DNA of 11,985 bases from Actinomycetota bacterium (GTDB lineage: Bacteria > Actinomycetota > Actinomycetes > Actinomycetales > Microbacteriaceae). The notes below the pieces were generated by a model. It was not told the DNA's origin and ran no database searches. It worked only from the letters and a program-made list of their open reading frames with translations. Where the stretch lies: NCBI GenBank assembly GCA_009703545.1, contig WLFX01000016.1, forward strand, positions 1 to 11,985, in the 5' to 3' direction. Made by a program: the position numbers and the translations under genes. Below are positions 1 to 8,478 of the stretch, in pieces (positions within the stretch are counted from its first letter, which is position 1; every line of letters begins with the position of its first letter).

Positions 1-207
1 ATCCCCCTCGGGCTCATCATCGGTGTTGTCGTCGTGTTCCTCGCCGCTTACTCGCTCGTCCTCGATTTCGAATCAATCAAGCTCGGCGCTGAGCGCGGTG
101 TTCCAGCCGTTTACGCATGGCAGGGCGCTTTCGGCATCCTCGTCACCGTCGTGTGGTTGTACCTCGAAATCTTGCGGATGATTGCAATCTTCCGCGGTAA
201 CGACTAG
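1..207 (+). CDS. Bax inhibitor-1/YccA family membrane protein, C-terminal part
   Basis: The open frame enters from the left edge in frame 1 and ends at TAG 205-207, giving the last 68 residues. Two hydrophobic helices are visible: one at the start of the fragment (begins IPLGLIIGVVVVFLAAYSL) and one around GILVTVVWLYLEILRMIAIF, followed by the short polar tail RGND. Between them is FESIKLGAERGVPAVYAWQG. This arrangement and the closing LYLEILRMIAIFRG pattern match the C-terminus of actinobacterial Bax inhibitor-1-like (BI-1/YccA) integral membrane proteins, whose biochemical role in bacteria is not settled. The start and most of the protein lie outside the window. It converges on the gua operon across the terminator at 222-250. 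The family call rests on the pattern of the last two helices only. Confidence 0.7.
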   Translation: MPLGLIIGVVVVFLAAYSLVLDFESIKLGAERGVPAVYAWQGAFGILVTVVWLYLEILRMIAIFRGND

Positions 208-221
208 TAACCCATTCGCGG

Positions 222-250
222 AAAAGGCGCCGAGCCATCGGCGCCTTTTT
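222..250. terminator. Rho-independent terminator, likely bidirectional
   Basis: A 12-bp perfect stem, AAAAGGCGCCGA (222-233) and TCGGCGCCTTTT (238-249), has a 4-nt loop GCCA and a plus-strand T run at 246-250. On the minus strand the same hairpin ends in TTTT. It lies 14 nt after the Bax-inhibitor-like stop codon. Its T run overlaps the first bases of the 46-bp repeat at 248, so before the insertion at 294-636 this hairpin would have sat directly behind the guaA stop codon and served both convergent genes. Confidence 0.9.
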
Positions 251-293
251 CTTATTCCCACTCGATCGTGCCGGGCGGCTTCGAGGTGACGTC
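248..293. repeat. 46-bp direct repeat, left copy (displaced guaA 3' end, att-like)
   Basis: These 46 bases are identical to 637-682, with no mismatch. Read on the minus strand they encode the last 13 residues of GMP synthase, [13 protein letters not shown], plus the TAA stop (252-254) and 4 downstream bases. Upstream codons of guaA are absent, so this is a detached gene end rather than a gene. Flanking bases differ on both sides of the two copies (T versus C at the left edge, A versus G at the right edge). A perfect, non-functional copy of a gene's 3' end placed 389 bp away is the expected trace of integrase-type recombination into that 3' end. Confidence 0.9.
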
Positions 294-314
294 AAGGAGC
301 CGCCTTGCTTTAAT

Positions 315-587
315 TCAGTTGTTTCTAGGCCCATTATCGACCAACAAAGCAAAACCCGCGATGGCAAGAAGAGTGACGCCAACGATTGGGAGAGTGGCAT
401 GCGCGTCTCCCATTTCCAGAAGTTGCGAAAGTGGTATGGAAAAACATTGGTTTCTCTGTCGGCAAATTGCTAAATCACTACCTAGCAGACCATCACAAGG
501 GGGACCATCGAGACACCACGATACCGGCAATAGGAAAAGCAAAAATGCAGCTCCAAGAAAACTGATTCCCCAAGTTTTTCTTGACAT
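315..587 (-). CDS. Small membrane protein with four cysteines, unknown function
   Basis: This is a 90-codon frame from ATG 585-587 to TGA 315-317. I do not recognise a family. The N-terminus is positive (MSRK), followed by a hydrophobic segment at about residues 7-24, a polar middle with Cys25, Cys31, Cys42 and Cys48, and a second hydrophobic segment at about 66-83 before the tail DNGPRNN. By the positive-inside rule the cysteine-bearing loop would face outside, where two disulphides are possible. There is no Shine-Dalgarno sequence; TACTAT ends 6 nt before the ATG, which would suit a leaderless transcript. It reads in the same direction as guaA, 53 nt after the guaA stop, and fills most of the DNA between the two 46-bp repeats, so it is the sole candidate cargo of that insertion. 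It could be a chance frame, but the hydrophobicity pattern argues for a real protein. Confidence 0.5.
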   Translation of the reverse strand: MSRKTWGISFLGAAFLLFLLPVSWCLDGPPCDGLLGSDLAICRQRNQCFSIPLSQLLEMGDAHATLPIVGVTLLAIAGFALLVDNGPRNN

Positions 588-593
588 GAAAGA

Positions 594-599
594 ATAGTA
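594..599 (-). promoter_or_regulatory. Candidate -10 box for the small membrane protein gene
   Basis: TACTAT on the minus strand fits the TANNNT -10 pattern and is followed by exactly 6 nt (TCTTTC) before ATG 585-587. That places the start of transcription at or next to the A of the ATG, the geometry of leaderless genes common in Actinomycetota. No convincing -35 box is seen upstream. Confidence 0.3.
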
Positions 600-636
600 C
601 CCGATAGATACTCACTATAAATCGCCGCTCAAAAAC

Positions 637-682
637 TTTCTTATTCCCACTCGATCGTGCCGGGCGGCTTCGAGGTGACGTC
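637..682. repeat. 46-bp direct repeat, right copy (3' end of intact guaA, att-like)
   Basis: This is identical to 248-293. It contains the last 13 codons and stop of the intact guaA plus 4 bases beyond it. It marks the gene-side junction of the putative integration; guaA continues unbroken to the right of it, so the insertion restored the reading frame completely. Confidence 0.9.
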
Positions 683-2203
683 GAGTACTACCCGGTTGAC
701 GTCTTTGACCTCGTTCGTGATGCGATTCGAAATCTTGGCGAGAACGTCGTAAGGAACGCGGGTCCAGTCAGCGGTCATCGCGTCTTCGCTCGAGACGGGA
801 CGCAACACGATGGGGTGCCCGTAGGTGCGACCGTCGCCCTGCACTCCGACCGAACGAACGTCGGCGAGAAGAACGACGGGGCACTGCCAGATGTCCTGAT
901 CGAGGCCGGCAGCGGTGAGTTCGGCGCGAACAATTGCGTCGGCGGCGCGAAGCACATCGAGACGTTCTTTCGTGACCTCACCGACGATTCGAATTCCGAG
1001 GCCAGGGCCGGGGAAGGGCTGGCGGCCCACGATGAGATCGGGAAGTCCAAGTTCGCGACCGATGGCGCGCACCTCGTCCTTGAATAGTTGCCGAAGCGGC
1101 TCGACGAGTTCGAACTGAAGGTCTTCGGGAAGTCCGCCGACGTTGTGATGCGACTTGATGGTCGCGGCGCCACTCCCTCCGCCGCTCTCGACGACGTCGG
1201 GATACAGCGTTCCCTGAACGAGGAATCGGACTTTCTTGCCCGCGTTTGCGGCCTCGGCGACGAGGTCAGCTTCTGCAGTTTCAAACGCCCGAATGAATTC
1301 GCGACCGATTGTCTTGCGCTTGGTCTCTGGGTCGGTGACACCCTTCAACTCGGCGAGAAACCTGTCCGCGACATCGATGGTGACGAGTCGTACCCCGGTG
1401 GCAGCGACGAAATCGCGCTCGACCTGTTCGCGTTCGCCTTCGCGAAGAAGGCCGTGGTCAACGAAGACACAAATGAGTTGGTCGCCCACTGCCTTGTGCA
1501 CGAGCGCCGCCGCAACGGCCGAATCGACACCGCCCGACAAGCCGCAGATGACGAGATCGTCGCCGACTTGCCCGCGGATTGCGGTGACCTGCTCATCTAG
1601 GACGTTTCCGCTCGTCCAATCCGGTGCGATCCCCGCGCCGTTCCACAGGAAGTTTTCGAGGACGCGCTGGCCATAGTCGGAGTGCAACACCTCGGGGTGC
1701 CACTGCACTCCGAACATCTTGGTTTCGGTGTTTTCGAAAGCCGCCACGGGGGTCGCCTCGGTCGATGCGGTAACGGTGAATCCGGGCGGTGCCGTCTCGA
1801 CCCGATCGCCGTGGCTCATCCAGCAGGTTTGTTGCTCTGGCTGTTCGGCAAACAAAATTCCGCCGGACACACGAGCCTCGGTCGCCCCGTACTCGCGCAA
1901 ACCTGTGTTCGCCACCTCACCACCGAGTTGCTGCGCCATGACTTGAAATCCGTAACAAATTCCCAAGACGGGAATGCCGAGCGCGACGATTCCGGGGTCG
2001 AGCGACGGCGAACCGGCTTCGTACACACTCGACGGGCCGCCCGACAGAATGATGGCGAGAGGCCGTTTTTCGGCCACTTCCGCCGCCGTGATGGTGTGTG
2101 GAACAATCTCACTGTAGACGTGCGCCTCGCGAACTCGACGCGCAATCAGCTGCGCGTATTGCGCCCCGAAATCGATGACGAGGACGGGACGGTGGGTTGT
2201 CAC
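641..2203 (-). CDS. guaA: GMP synthase (glutamine-hydrolysing)
   Basis: GuaA converts XMP, ATP and glutamine to GMP in the cytosol, the last step of guanine nucleotide synthesis. The 520-residue product has the usual length. The N-terminal class I glutamine amidotransferase domain (about 1-195) shows the nucleophile in GICYG (Cys83) and the His169/Glu171 pair in WHPE. The ATP pyrophosphatase domain has the P-loop SGGVDS (223-228), and the C-terminal dimerisation domain ends in KPPGTIEWE. The start is GTG 2201-2203, supported by GAGGTGG (2211-2217) 7 nt upstream and by a GTGA overlap with the stop of the preceding gene, which suggests translational coupling. It is the last gene of the gua operon. 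The 3' end is part of the 46-bp repeat, and no terminator follows directly; the probable original one is now about 390 bp further on at 222-250. Confidence 0.98.
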   Translation of the reverse strand: MTTHRPVLVIDFGAQYAQLIARRVREAHVYSEIVPHTITAAEVAEKRPLAIILSGGPSSVYEAGSPSLDPGIVALGIPVLGICYGFQVMAQQLGGEVANTGLREYGATEARVSGGILFAEQPEQQTCWMSHGDRVETAPPGFTVTASTEATPVAAFENTETKMFGVQWHPEVLHSDYGQRVLENFLWNGAGIAPDWTSGNVLDEQVTAIRGQVGDDLVICGLSGGVDSAVAAALVHKAVGDQLICVFVDHGLLREGEREQVERDFVAATGVRLVTIDVADRFLAELKGVTDPETKRKTIGREFIRAFETAEADLVAEAANAGKKVRFLVQGTLYPDVVESGGGSGAATIKSHHNVGGLPEDLQFELVEPLRQLFKDEVRAIGRELGLPDLIVGRQPFPGPGLGIRIVGEVTKERLDVLRAADAIVRAELTAAGLDQDIWQCPVVLLADVRSVGVQGDGRTYGHPIVLRPVSSEDAMTADWTRVPYDVLAKISNRITNEVKDVNRVVLDVTSKPPGTIEWE

Positions 2204-2583
2204 CGGGTTCCCACCTCAACCATGCGGCGAACACGGCGCTCGGTGATGAACGACAGCAGCGGCACGACACCGCCCAGTGCGAGGACGGGGAAGTAGGTGA
2301 GTGGCCAGCGCATCGCCGACCACAACTGGAAGCACCCGAGAAGGTAGACGACATACAGCCAGCCGTGAACGATGAGGATAATCGTCGAAATGTTCGCGGC
2401 GACAACCGTATCAACGGGAACGAGTGCGACTATTCCGAACGGGCCGCCCCCTTCGATCTCGAGTCCGAAAAAATACTTCAGGACCATCTCGCCGGTCAGC
2501 AATAACAACATGGTTCCGGTGATGTACGCGGTGACGCGATACGTCTTCCCTGCCTTCAGAGCCTTTTCACGGTCAATCGCCAT
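2200..2583 (-). CDS. DUF3817 family integral membrane protein
   Basis: This 127-residue protein has three clear hydrophobic segments, at about residues 16-38, 60-85 and 92-112, and a basic tail ([13 protein letters not shown]). The pattern with [19 protein letters not shown], the glycine-rich loop [16 protein letters not shown] and [17 protein letters not shown] matches DUF3817, a small actinobacterial membrane family of unknown function often found next to guaA. It starts at ATG 2581-2583, 9 nt after the SURF1 gene, with no good Shine-Dalgarno sequence, so coupling to upstream translation is likely. Its TGA overlaps the guaA GTG by 4 nt. Position alone does not show a role in purine metabolism; a membrane or transport-related function is only a guess. 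Confidence 0.85.
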   Translation of the reverse strand: MAIDREKALKAGKTYRVTAYITGTMLLLLTGEMVLKYFFGLEIEGGGPFGIVALVPVDTVVAANISTIILIVHGWLYVVYLLGCFQLWSAMRWPLTYFPVLALGGVVPLLSFITERRVRRMVEVGTR

Positions 2584-2592
2584 ACGTCAATT

Positions 2593-3330
2593 CTAGGCTT
2601 GCAGTTCGCCCGCCGCTTCCGCTTCCCGCTCGACTGCATCGGCGACGAGGCGGTACCAGAAATAGATCGCGAACCCAGCGAAGAACGCCCATTCGATGGC
2701 GTAAAAAATGTTGAGCCAGTTGAGAGTGGCCTGCGGCAACGGCGTGACGGACGCGATGGCCTCGAGCGGGCGCTGCGCGGTGTCAAGGACGAGAAACGCA
2801 TCGTATATCGTGTCGCAGTCCCAGCGATTGACGAGGTCCGCGCTCGACACCACGGTCAGGCGATTGTTGTCATAGTCGCCGGTCGACGGGTCGTCACTGG
2901 GGACGAGCCGGCCGACGAGCGGGGATGGTGAATCGTCGATCACGATGAAATCGTCGGGGTTGACGCTGGGCGCCCAGCCAATCGCGATCGGGAGGCACGC
3001 GCCATCGGCCGTCCGGGCGTTGGCAATCAGCCACTCGCCCATGTCACTTCCCTGGCGTCGATCGAGAACAACGAGTCGCTCCTGAGTCCATGTCGCGGTC
3101 ACCGTGACACGGCGACCACCGTCGGTCAGAGGTAATCCGGCTCCGGGGTCAAGGACCGACGAGATGGGTACGGGGGTTTCGGTGTCGACCTCGACGATTG
3201 TTGCCTCGGCGATAGCTCGTTGGACTTGCCACTGCCCCAACGCCGCAAATACCCCCGCGAGAACGAGACATGCGAGGAGCCCGACAATCCAGCGCGGCTG
3301 CCGAGCCATCGCCCACCATGCGCGGGTCAT
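2593..3330 (-). CDS. SURF1 family cytochrome c oxidase assembly protein
   Basis: SURF1-family proteins are membrane factors for assembly of haem-copper cytochrome c oxidase, linked to haem a insertion. This 245-residue product has the family layout: an N-terminal helix at about 14-34 running into GQWQVQRA, a long extracytoplasmic domain (about 40-203), and a C-terminal helix in NIFYAIEWAFFAGFAIYFWYR (206-227), the most recognisable part of the family. The frame is open further upstream to 3504, but that extension lies inside guaB3. I chose ATG 3328-3330 because it comes 10 nt after the guaB3 stop and puts a short basic segment before the first helix; the ribosome site (CAGGTT) is weak. ATG 3307-3309 is a possible alternative. 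Its place inside a guanine operon is an operon association, not evidence of a metabolic link. Confidence 0.92.
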   Translation of the reverse strand: MTRAWWAMARQPRWIVGLLACLVLAGVFAALGQWQVQRAIAEATIVEVDTETPVPISSVLDPGAGLPLTDGGRRVTVTATWTQERLVVLDRRQGSDMGEWLIANARTADGACLPIAIGWAPSVNPDDFIVIDDSPSPLVGRLVPSDDPSTGDYDNNRLTVVSSADLVNRWDCDTIYDAFLVLDTAQRPLEAIASVTPLPQATLNWLNIFYAIEWAFFAGFAIYFWYRLVADAVEREAEAAGELQA

Positions 3331-3340
3331 CGGAACCTGA

Positions 3341-4456
3341 TCACGCGGTGGGGTCGACAACGACCTCGACCCGTTGGAATTCCTTGAGGTCGCTGTAACC
3401 GGTAGTCGCCATTGCTCGGCGCAGTGCTCCAATGAGGTTCGATTGCCCGTTGGCGTGGCGCGACGGCCCGAACAGGACTTCGTCGAGGGGCCCGATTTGA
3501 CCAACCCACACGCGGTTTCCGCGGGGAAGGTCGGCGTGGTACGCCTCTTGCCCCCAGTGCCAACCGTTTCCTGGAGTGTCCGTCGCCCGAGCGAGAGTCG
3601 TGCCGAGCATCACGGCGTCGGCTCCCATCGCAATCGCCTTGACGATGTCTCCAGACAATCCAAGACCTCCATCGGCGATGACGTGTACATAGCGGCCACC
3701 CGATTCATCGAGATAATCACGGCGAGCGCCGGCCACATCGGCGAGTGCGGTAGCCATGGGGACTTCGATACCGAGTGAAGTTCGAGTGGTTGAGGCCGCG
3801 CCACCACCAAAACCCACGAGAACGCCGGCTGCGCCGGTTCTCATCAAGTGAAGCGCGGCGGTGTATGTCGCGGCTCCTCCAACGATGACGGGCACATCAA
3901 GTTCGTAAATGAATTGCTTCAGGTTGAGAGGCTCACCCGTTGGCGAAACGTGCTCAGCACTGACGGTGGTGCCGCGAATCACAAAGAGGTCCACTCCCGA
4001 TTTCGTCACTACGTCGTGGAATTCGACGGTCCGCTGTGGGCTCAACGCACCGGCAACGGGGACACCCGCATCTCGAATTTCGCCGAGACGCTGTGCGATG
4101 AGTTCCGGCTTAATCGGTTCAGCGTAAAGCTTTTGCATTTCAGCGGTCGCGATGTCAACGGGGAGTTCACGAATCTTTTCGATCACGGCCTCGGGCTTGT
4201 CGTACCGCGTCCAGAGTCCTTCGAGATTGAGGACACCGATTCCACCGAGTTTGCCGATAGTGATCGCGGTGCGAGGTGAGACGACCGAGTCCATCGGCGC
4301 GGCAAGAATCGGGATCTCGAACTTCAGCGCGTCAATTGACCAGGCGGTGCTCACAGCCTTTGGGTCGCGGGTTCGGCGACTCGGCACCACCGCGATATCG
4401 TCGAATGAAAACGCGCGGCGGGCCCGCTTGGCACGACCGATTTCAATGTCACTCAT
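3341..4456 (-). CDS. guaB3: GuaB3 family IMP dehydrogenase-related protein
   Basis: This 371-residue protein has the IMPDH/GMP reductase TIM-barrel fold without the inserted CBS pair. Visible family features are FSFDDIAVVPS (16-26), PILAAPMDSVVSP (49-61), VGGAATYTAAL (192-202), ADGGLGLSGD (261-270) and the C-terminal SDLKEFQRVEVVVDPTA. The loop that carries the catalytic Cys in IMPDH (GPGSICTTR in the neighbouring GuaB) reads GGGAASTTR here, so Ser222 aligns with the catalytic Cys. GuaB3 is a standard companion of guaB in Actinomycetota and its biochemical role there is unclear; IMPDH activity has been reported for a cyanobacterial GuaB3. It starts at ATG 4454-4456, 9 nt after the guaB stop, and ends 10 nt before the SURF1 gene. 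The family call is firm; the activity is not. Confidence 0.95.
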   Translation of the reverse strand: MSDIEIGRAKRARRAFSFDDIAVVPSRRTRDPKAVSTAWSIDALKFEIPILAAPMDSVVSPRTAITIGKLGGIGVLNLEGLWTRYDKPEAVIEKIRELPVDIATAEMQKLYAEPIKPELIAQRLGEIRDAGVPVAGALSPQRTVEFHDVVTKSGVDLFVIRGTTVSAEHVSPTGEPLNLKQFIYELDVPVIVGGAATYTAALHLMRTGAAGVLVGFGGGAASTTRTSLGIEVPMATALADVAGARRDYLDESGGRYVHVIADGGLGLSGDIVKAIAMGADAVMLGTTLARATDTPGNGWHWGQEAYHADLPRGNRVWVGQIGPLDEVLFGPSRHANGQSNLIGALRRAMATTGYSDLKEFQRVEVVVDPTA

Positions 4457-4465
4457 GATCGTCGC

Positions 4466-6167
<1,702 letters not shown>

Positions 6168-7490
6168 ATGGTAAACGCGTCGAAGCCAGCCGCTCGGTTG
6201 ATTAAGCTATCCGCTGTCCTCTTTGCTGTCGGGTTGTGGTTTTCCCTTTTTGCGTCCCCAGTTGCTGCAGAAACCACCAATGGAGAGCTCCCTTTCTCAA
6301 TTAGTGGCACGGTATCGGACAGTGGCACGCCTCTGGGTGGGGTGAAGCTATCGGTGACTGGTGAAACGATGACGGCTCCGGCGAGTGTCTTGACTTCTGC
6401 AGATGGTACCTGGTTAGTCGGTGTTCCAGAAAAGAACGCTGACTATGTGATCAATCTTGACGTCTCGTCATTGCCGGCTGGGTCCAGCATCGTGGATGAC
6501 CCTGACACGGTGTTGGTTGAATCTGAGAAAGTTAACGTTCGGGTTGGCCCTGGGGGGCGCGTTGCGCTCAACTTCTTTCTCGGCGAAGTTGAACGAAATA
6601 CCACGAGCTTTTTCGACCAATTGGTAGCGCGTTTGATAAACGGGCTAAATTTTGGCCTAATGTTGGCTCTCGCGGCCATCGGGCTGTCGTTGATTTATGG
6701 CACGACGGGAATATCAAACTTCGCCCACGCCGAGATGGTTACCTTCGGGGCAATCTCTTCTCTCATTCTCGTAGGCATCGGACTCCCGCTTTGGCTTGCC
6801 CTTATTGGAGCCGTTGTCTTGTCTGCTCTTTTTGGGTGGGGTATGGATTCAGTTCTTTGGGCGCCACTGAGGCGAAGAAACACCGGATTAGTTCAACTAA
6901 TGATTGTGTCAATTGGATTATCGCTTGCGGTGAGGTATACCTACCAACTGTTTATCGGCGGAAACACCGAACAGCTACCTGGAGCCGATACCCCCAAACT
7001 ACAACTGTTTGGTTCGGTGTCTCTCAGTTGGATTGATGTTGCCAGCATGATTCTTTCCATTTCGTTGATCGCGGTTTTTGCATGGTGGCTGCTCCGCACT
7101 CGAATCGGCAAAGCGACGAGGGCGATATCGGACAACCCTTCTCTTGCGGCCGCTTCTGGAATCAACGTGGACGCCGTCGTTCGAGTTGTCTGGATTGTCG
7201 GTTCTGCGCTCGCGGGTTTTTCGGGAATTCTATGGGCGTATTTTCGCCCTGGAATCCGCTGGGACATGGGTGGCCAAATTTTGTTACTGATGTTTGCCGC
7301 CGTCACTCTCGGTGGTTTGGGTACTGCATGGGGCGCACTCGCGGGTTCAATCATCGTTGGTTTGTTGGTGGAAACGTCAACTTTATTCATTCCCTCAGAT
7401 CTAAAGTACGTCGGAGCTTTGGTTATCTTGATTGTCATTCTTTTGTTCCGACCGCAGGGAATTTTGGGACGCAAGGAAAGGATTGGCTAA
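6168..7490 (+). CDS. livH: Branched-chain amino acid type ABC permease LivH with N-terminal extracellular domain
   Basis: This 440-residue inner permease subunit belongs to a HAAT-family ABC importer. The permease core starts near residue 150 and shows the LivH signature around NFGLMLALAAIGLSLIYGTT, then GISNFAHAEMVTFGA (181-195), the cytoplasmic loop RTRIGKATRAISDNPSLAAA and the C-terminal LLFRPQGILGRKE. About 150 residues precede it, longer than a classical LivH of roughly 300: a signal-peptide-like stretch (basic 5-13, hydrophobic 14-30, possible cleavage after PVAA at 34), then about 43-137 with ISGTVSDSGTPLGGVKLSV, TSADGTWLVGVP and a final GGRVALNFFLG. That pattern resembles carboxypeptidase-regulatory-like or Cna B-type beta-sandwich domains. 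Role of the extension is unknown. The substrate is inferred from family only. The gene is 4 nt from livM. Confidence 0.9.
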   Translation: MVNASKPAARLIKLSAVLFAVGLWFSLFASPVAAETTNGELPFSISGTVSDSGTPLGGVKLSVTGETMTAPASVLTSADGTWLVGVPEKNADYVINLDVSSLPAGSSIVDDPDTVLVESEKVNVRVGPGGRVALNFFLGEVERNTTSFFDQLVARLINGLNFGLMLALAAIGLSLIYGTTGISNFAHAEMVTFGAISSLILVGIGLPLWLALIGAVVLSALFGWGMDSVLWAPLRRRNTGLVQLMIVSIGLSLAVRYTYQLFIGGNTEQLPGADTPKLQLFGSVSLSWIDVASMILSISLIAVFAWWLLRTRIGKATRAISDNPSLAAASGINVDAVVRVVWIVGSALAGFSGILWAYFRPGIRWDMGGQILLLMFAAVTLGGLGTAWGALAGSIIVGLLVETSTLFIPSDLKYVGALVILIVILLFRPQGILGRKERIG

Positions 7491-7494
7491 GTAG

Positions 7495-8478
7495 ATGGAT
7501 TTTCTCGGAGTCTTAAATTCAACAATCGGATTTGTTCTCGACCCGGTCACGTTCGCGTTTTCACTTGCCGCATTGGGTCTCGCGTTGCATTTTGGATTCG
7601 CAGGTTTGCTCAATATGGGTATGGCGGCATTTATGGCACTGGGCGCATACGGATACGCAATCGGAATTCTGACGTTCGGCCTACCTTGGTATTTAGCGGC
7701 ATTGCTCGGCCCACTCGCGGCAGTGATTTTTGCAATCATACTTGGGGTACCTACGCTCAGGTTGCGGGGCGATTATCTCGCGATCGTTACTATTGCGGCG
7801 GCTGAAATTATGCGTCTTCTTTTCCTCACGACAACTTTTGGACCAGTAACGGGTTCAGCGGACGGTCTCTCCGGCCACAACTCAGCTACTTTTTGGGCTG
7901 CAAACCCAATAGCGGAAGGTCAGTATGATTTTGGGCCCTTTAGGGGAACCGAACTCGACTGGTGGGTTCGTTTGGTGGGTTTTGGAATACTATGTGTCGC
8001 AGTTGTGGTTGTTTGGTTACTTGTCAATTCACCTTGGGGACGTGTGTTGAAGGGAATTCGCGAAGACGAGGATGCCCTCCGGTCGCTGGGAAAGAACGTT
8101 TTCGCATTCAAAATGCAAGCACTTATCATTGGCGGCATTTTGGGCTCATTAGGAGGATTGGTGCTCGCCATGGGTCAAAACGTGAACCCGAACCAATATG
8201 TCACATCCATTACCTTCTACATTTGGACGGCACTTCTTCTGGGTGGTGCTGCCACCGTATTCGGCCCTCTGGCGGGTTCTATCATTTTCTGGACAATTCA
8301 AGCTTTTATTGGATTGCTAATGCCAGCACTCGCCTCAGAAGGTTTGCTGTTCGGTCTTTCCTCGATCCAGGCGGCCCAAATTAAGTTCATACTTGTTGGG
8401 CTTGCTTTGGTGCTTATCGTCGTCTTTCGGCCACAAGGTATCTTCGGCAACAAGAAGGAGTTGACCTTTGTCAAGTAA
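7495..8478 (+). CDS. livM: Branched-chain amino acid type ABC permease LivM
   Basis: This is the second permease subunit (327 residues) of the same importer. Diagnostic features are GFAGLLNMGMAAFMALGAYGY in the first third (34-54), PTLRLRGDYLAIVTIAAAEI (86-105), the coupling loop GRVLKGIREDEDALRSLGKN (182-201) that contacts the ATPases, and the closing FRPQGIFGNKKE (311-322), which mirrors the LivH C-terminus and shows the two permeases are paralogues. Several hydrophobic segments span the protein, which is normal in length. ATG 7495-7497 comes 4 nt after the livH stop; the nearest purine-rich stretch (AAGGAAAGG) is rather far upstream, so translation is probably coupled to livH. Its 3' end overlaps the livG start. 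Confidence 0.95.
   Translation: MDFLGVLNSTIGFVLDPVTFAFSLAALGLALHFGFAGLLNMGMAAFMALGAYGYAIGILTFGLPWYLAALLGPLAAVIFAIILGVPTLRLRGDYLAIVTIAAAEIMRLLFLTTTFGPVTGSADGLSGHNSATFWAANPIAEGQYDFGPFRGTELDWWVRLVGFGILCVAVVVVWLLVNSPWGRVLKGIREDEDALRSLGKNVFAFKMQALIIGGILGSLGGLVLAMGQNVNPNQYVTSITFYIWTALLLGGAATVFGPLAGSIIFWTIQAFIGLLMPALASEGLLFGLSSIQAAQIKFILVGLALVLIVVFRPQGIFGNKKELTFVK

Larger units (their letters stand above)
248..682. mobile_element. Putative minimal integrated element or remnant at the guaA 3' end
   Basis: Two identical 46-bp copies of the guaA 3' end bound 343 bp of unrelated DNA (294-636). The repeat unit of 389 bp is one repeat copy plus that interior. The 3' end of guaA is an established integration site for tyrosine-recombinase genomic islands, with the intact gene kept on one side and a 3'-end duplicate on the other, as here. 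The interior is too short for an integrase and carries one plausible small gene (315-587, minus), covering about 80% of it. It also looks more AT-rich than guaA. Two readings fit: an island that deleted almost everything, or a non-autonomous cassette moved by an integrase acting in trans. The duplication is seen directly; the integration mechanism is inferred. Confidence 0.7.

Noticed and set aside
293-307. Short inverted repeat CAAGG-AGCCG-CCTTG at the inner edge of the left 46-bp repeat
   Set aside because: Five pairs at the junction could be an integrase-binding feature, but it has no counterpart at the other end and may be chance.
268-597. Plus-strand 109-codon frame across the guaA-end insertion
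   Set aside because: It begins with a GTG inside the repeat copy, has no ribosome site, a basic low-complexity composition without a clear fold, and overlaps the better minus-strand frame at 315-587.
1682-2296. Long plus-strand frame (204 codons) opposite guaA
   Set aside because: It is antisense to strongly conserved guaA sequence; such frames arise from third-position GC bias. No ribosome site or recognisable domain.
3331-3504. 58-codon upstream extension of the SURF1 frame
   Set aside because: It lies within guaB3 coding sequence and would place a long polar segment before the first membrane helix; ATG 3328-3330 fits the operon spacing.
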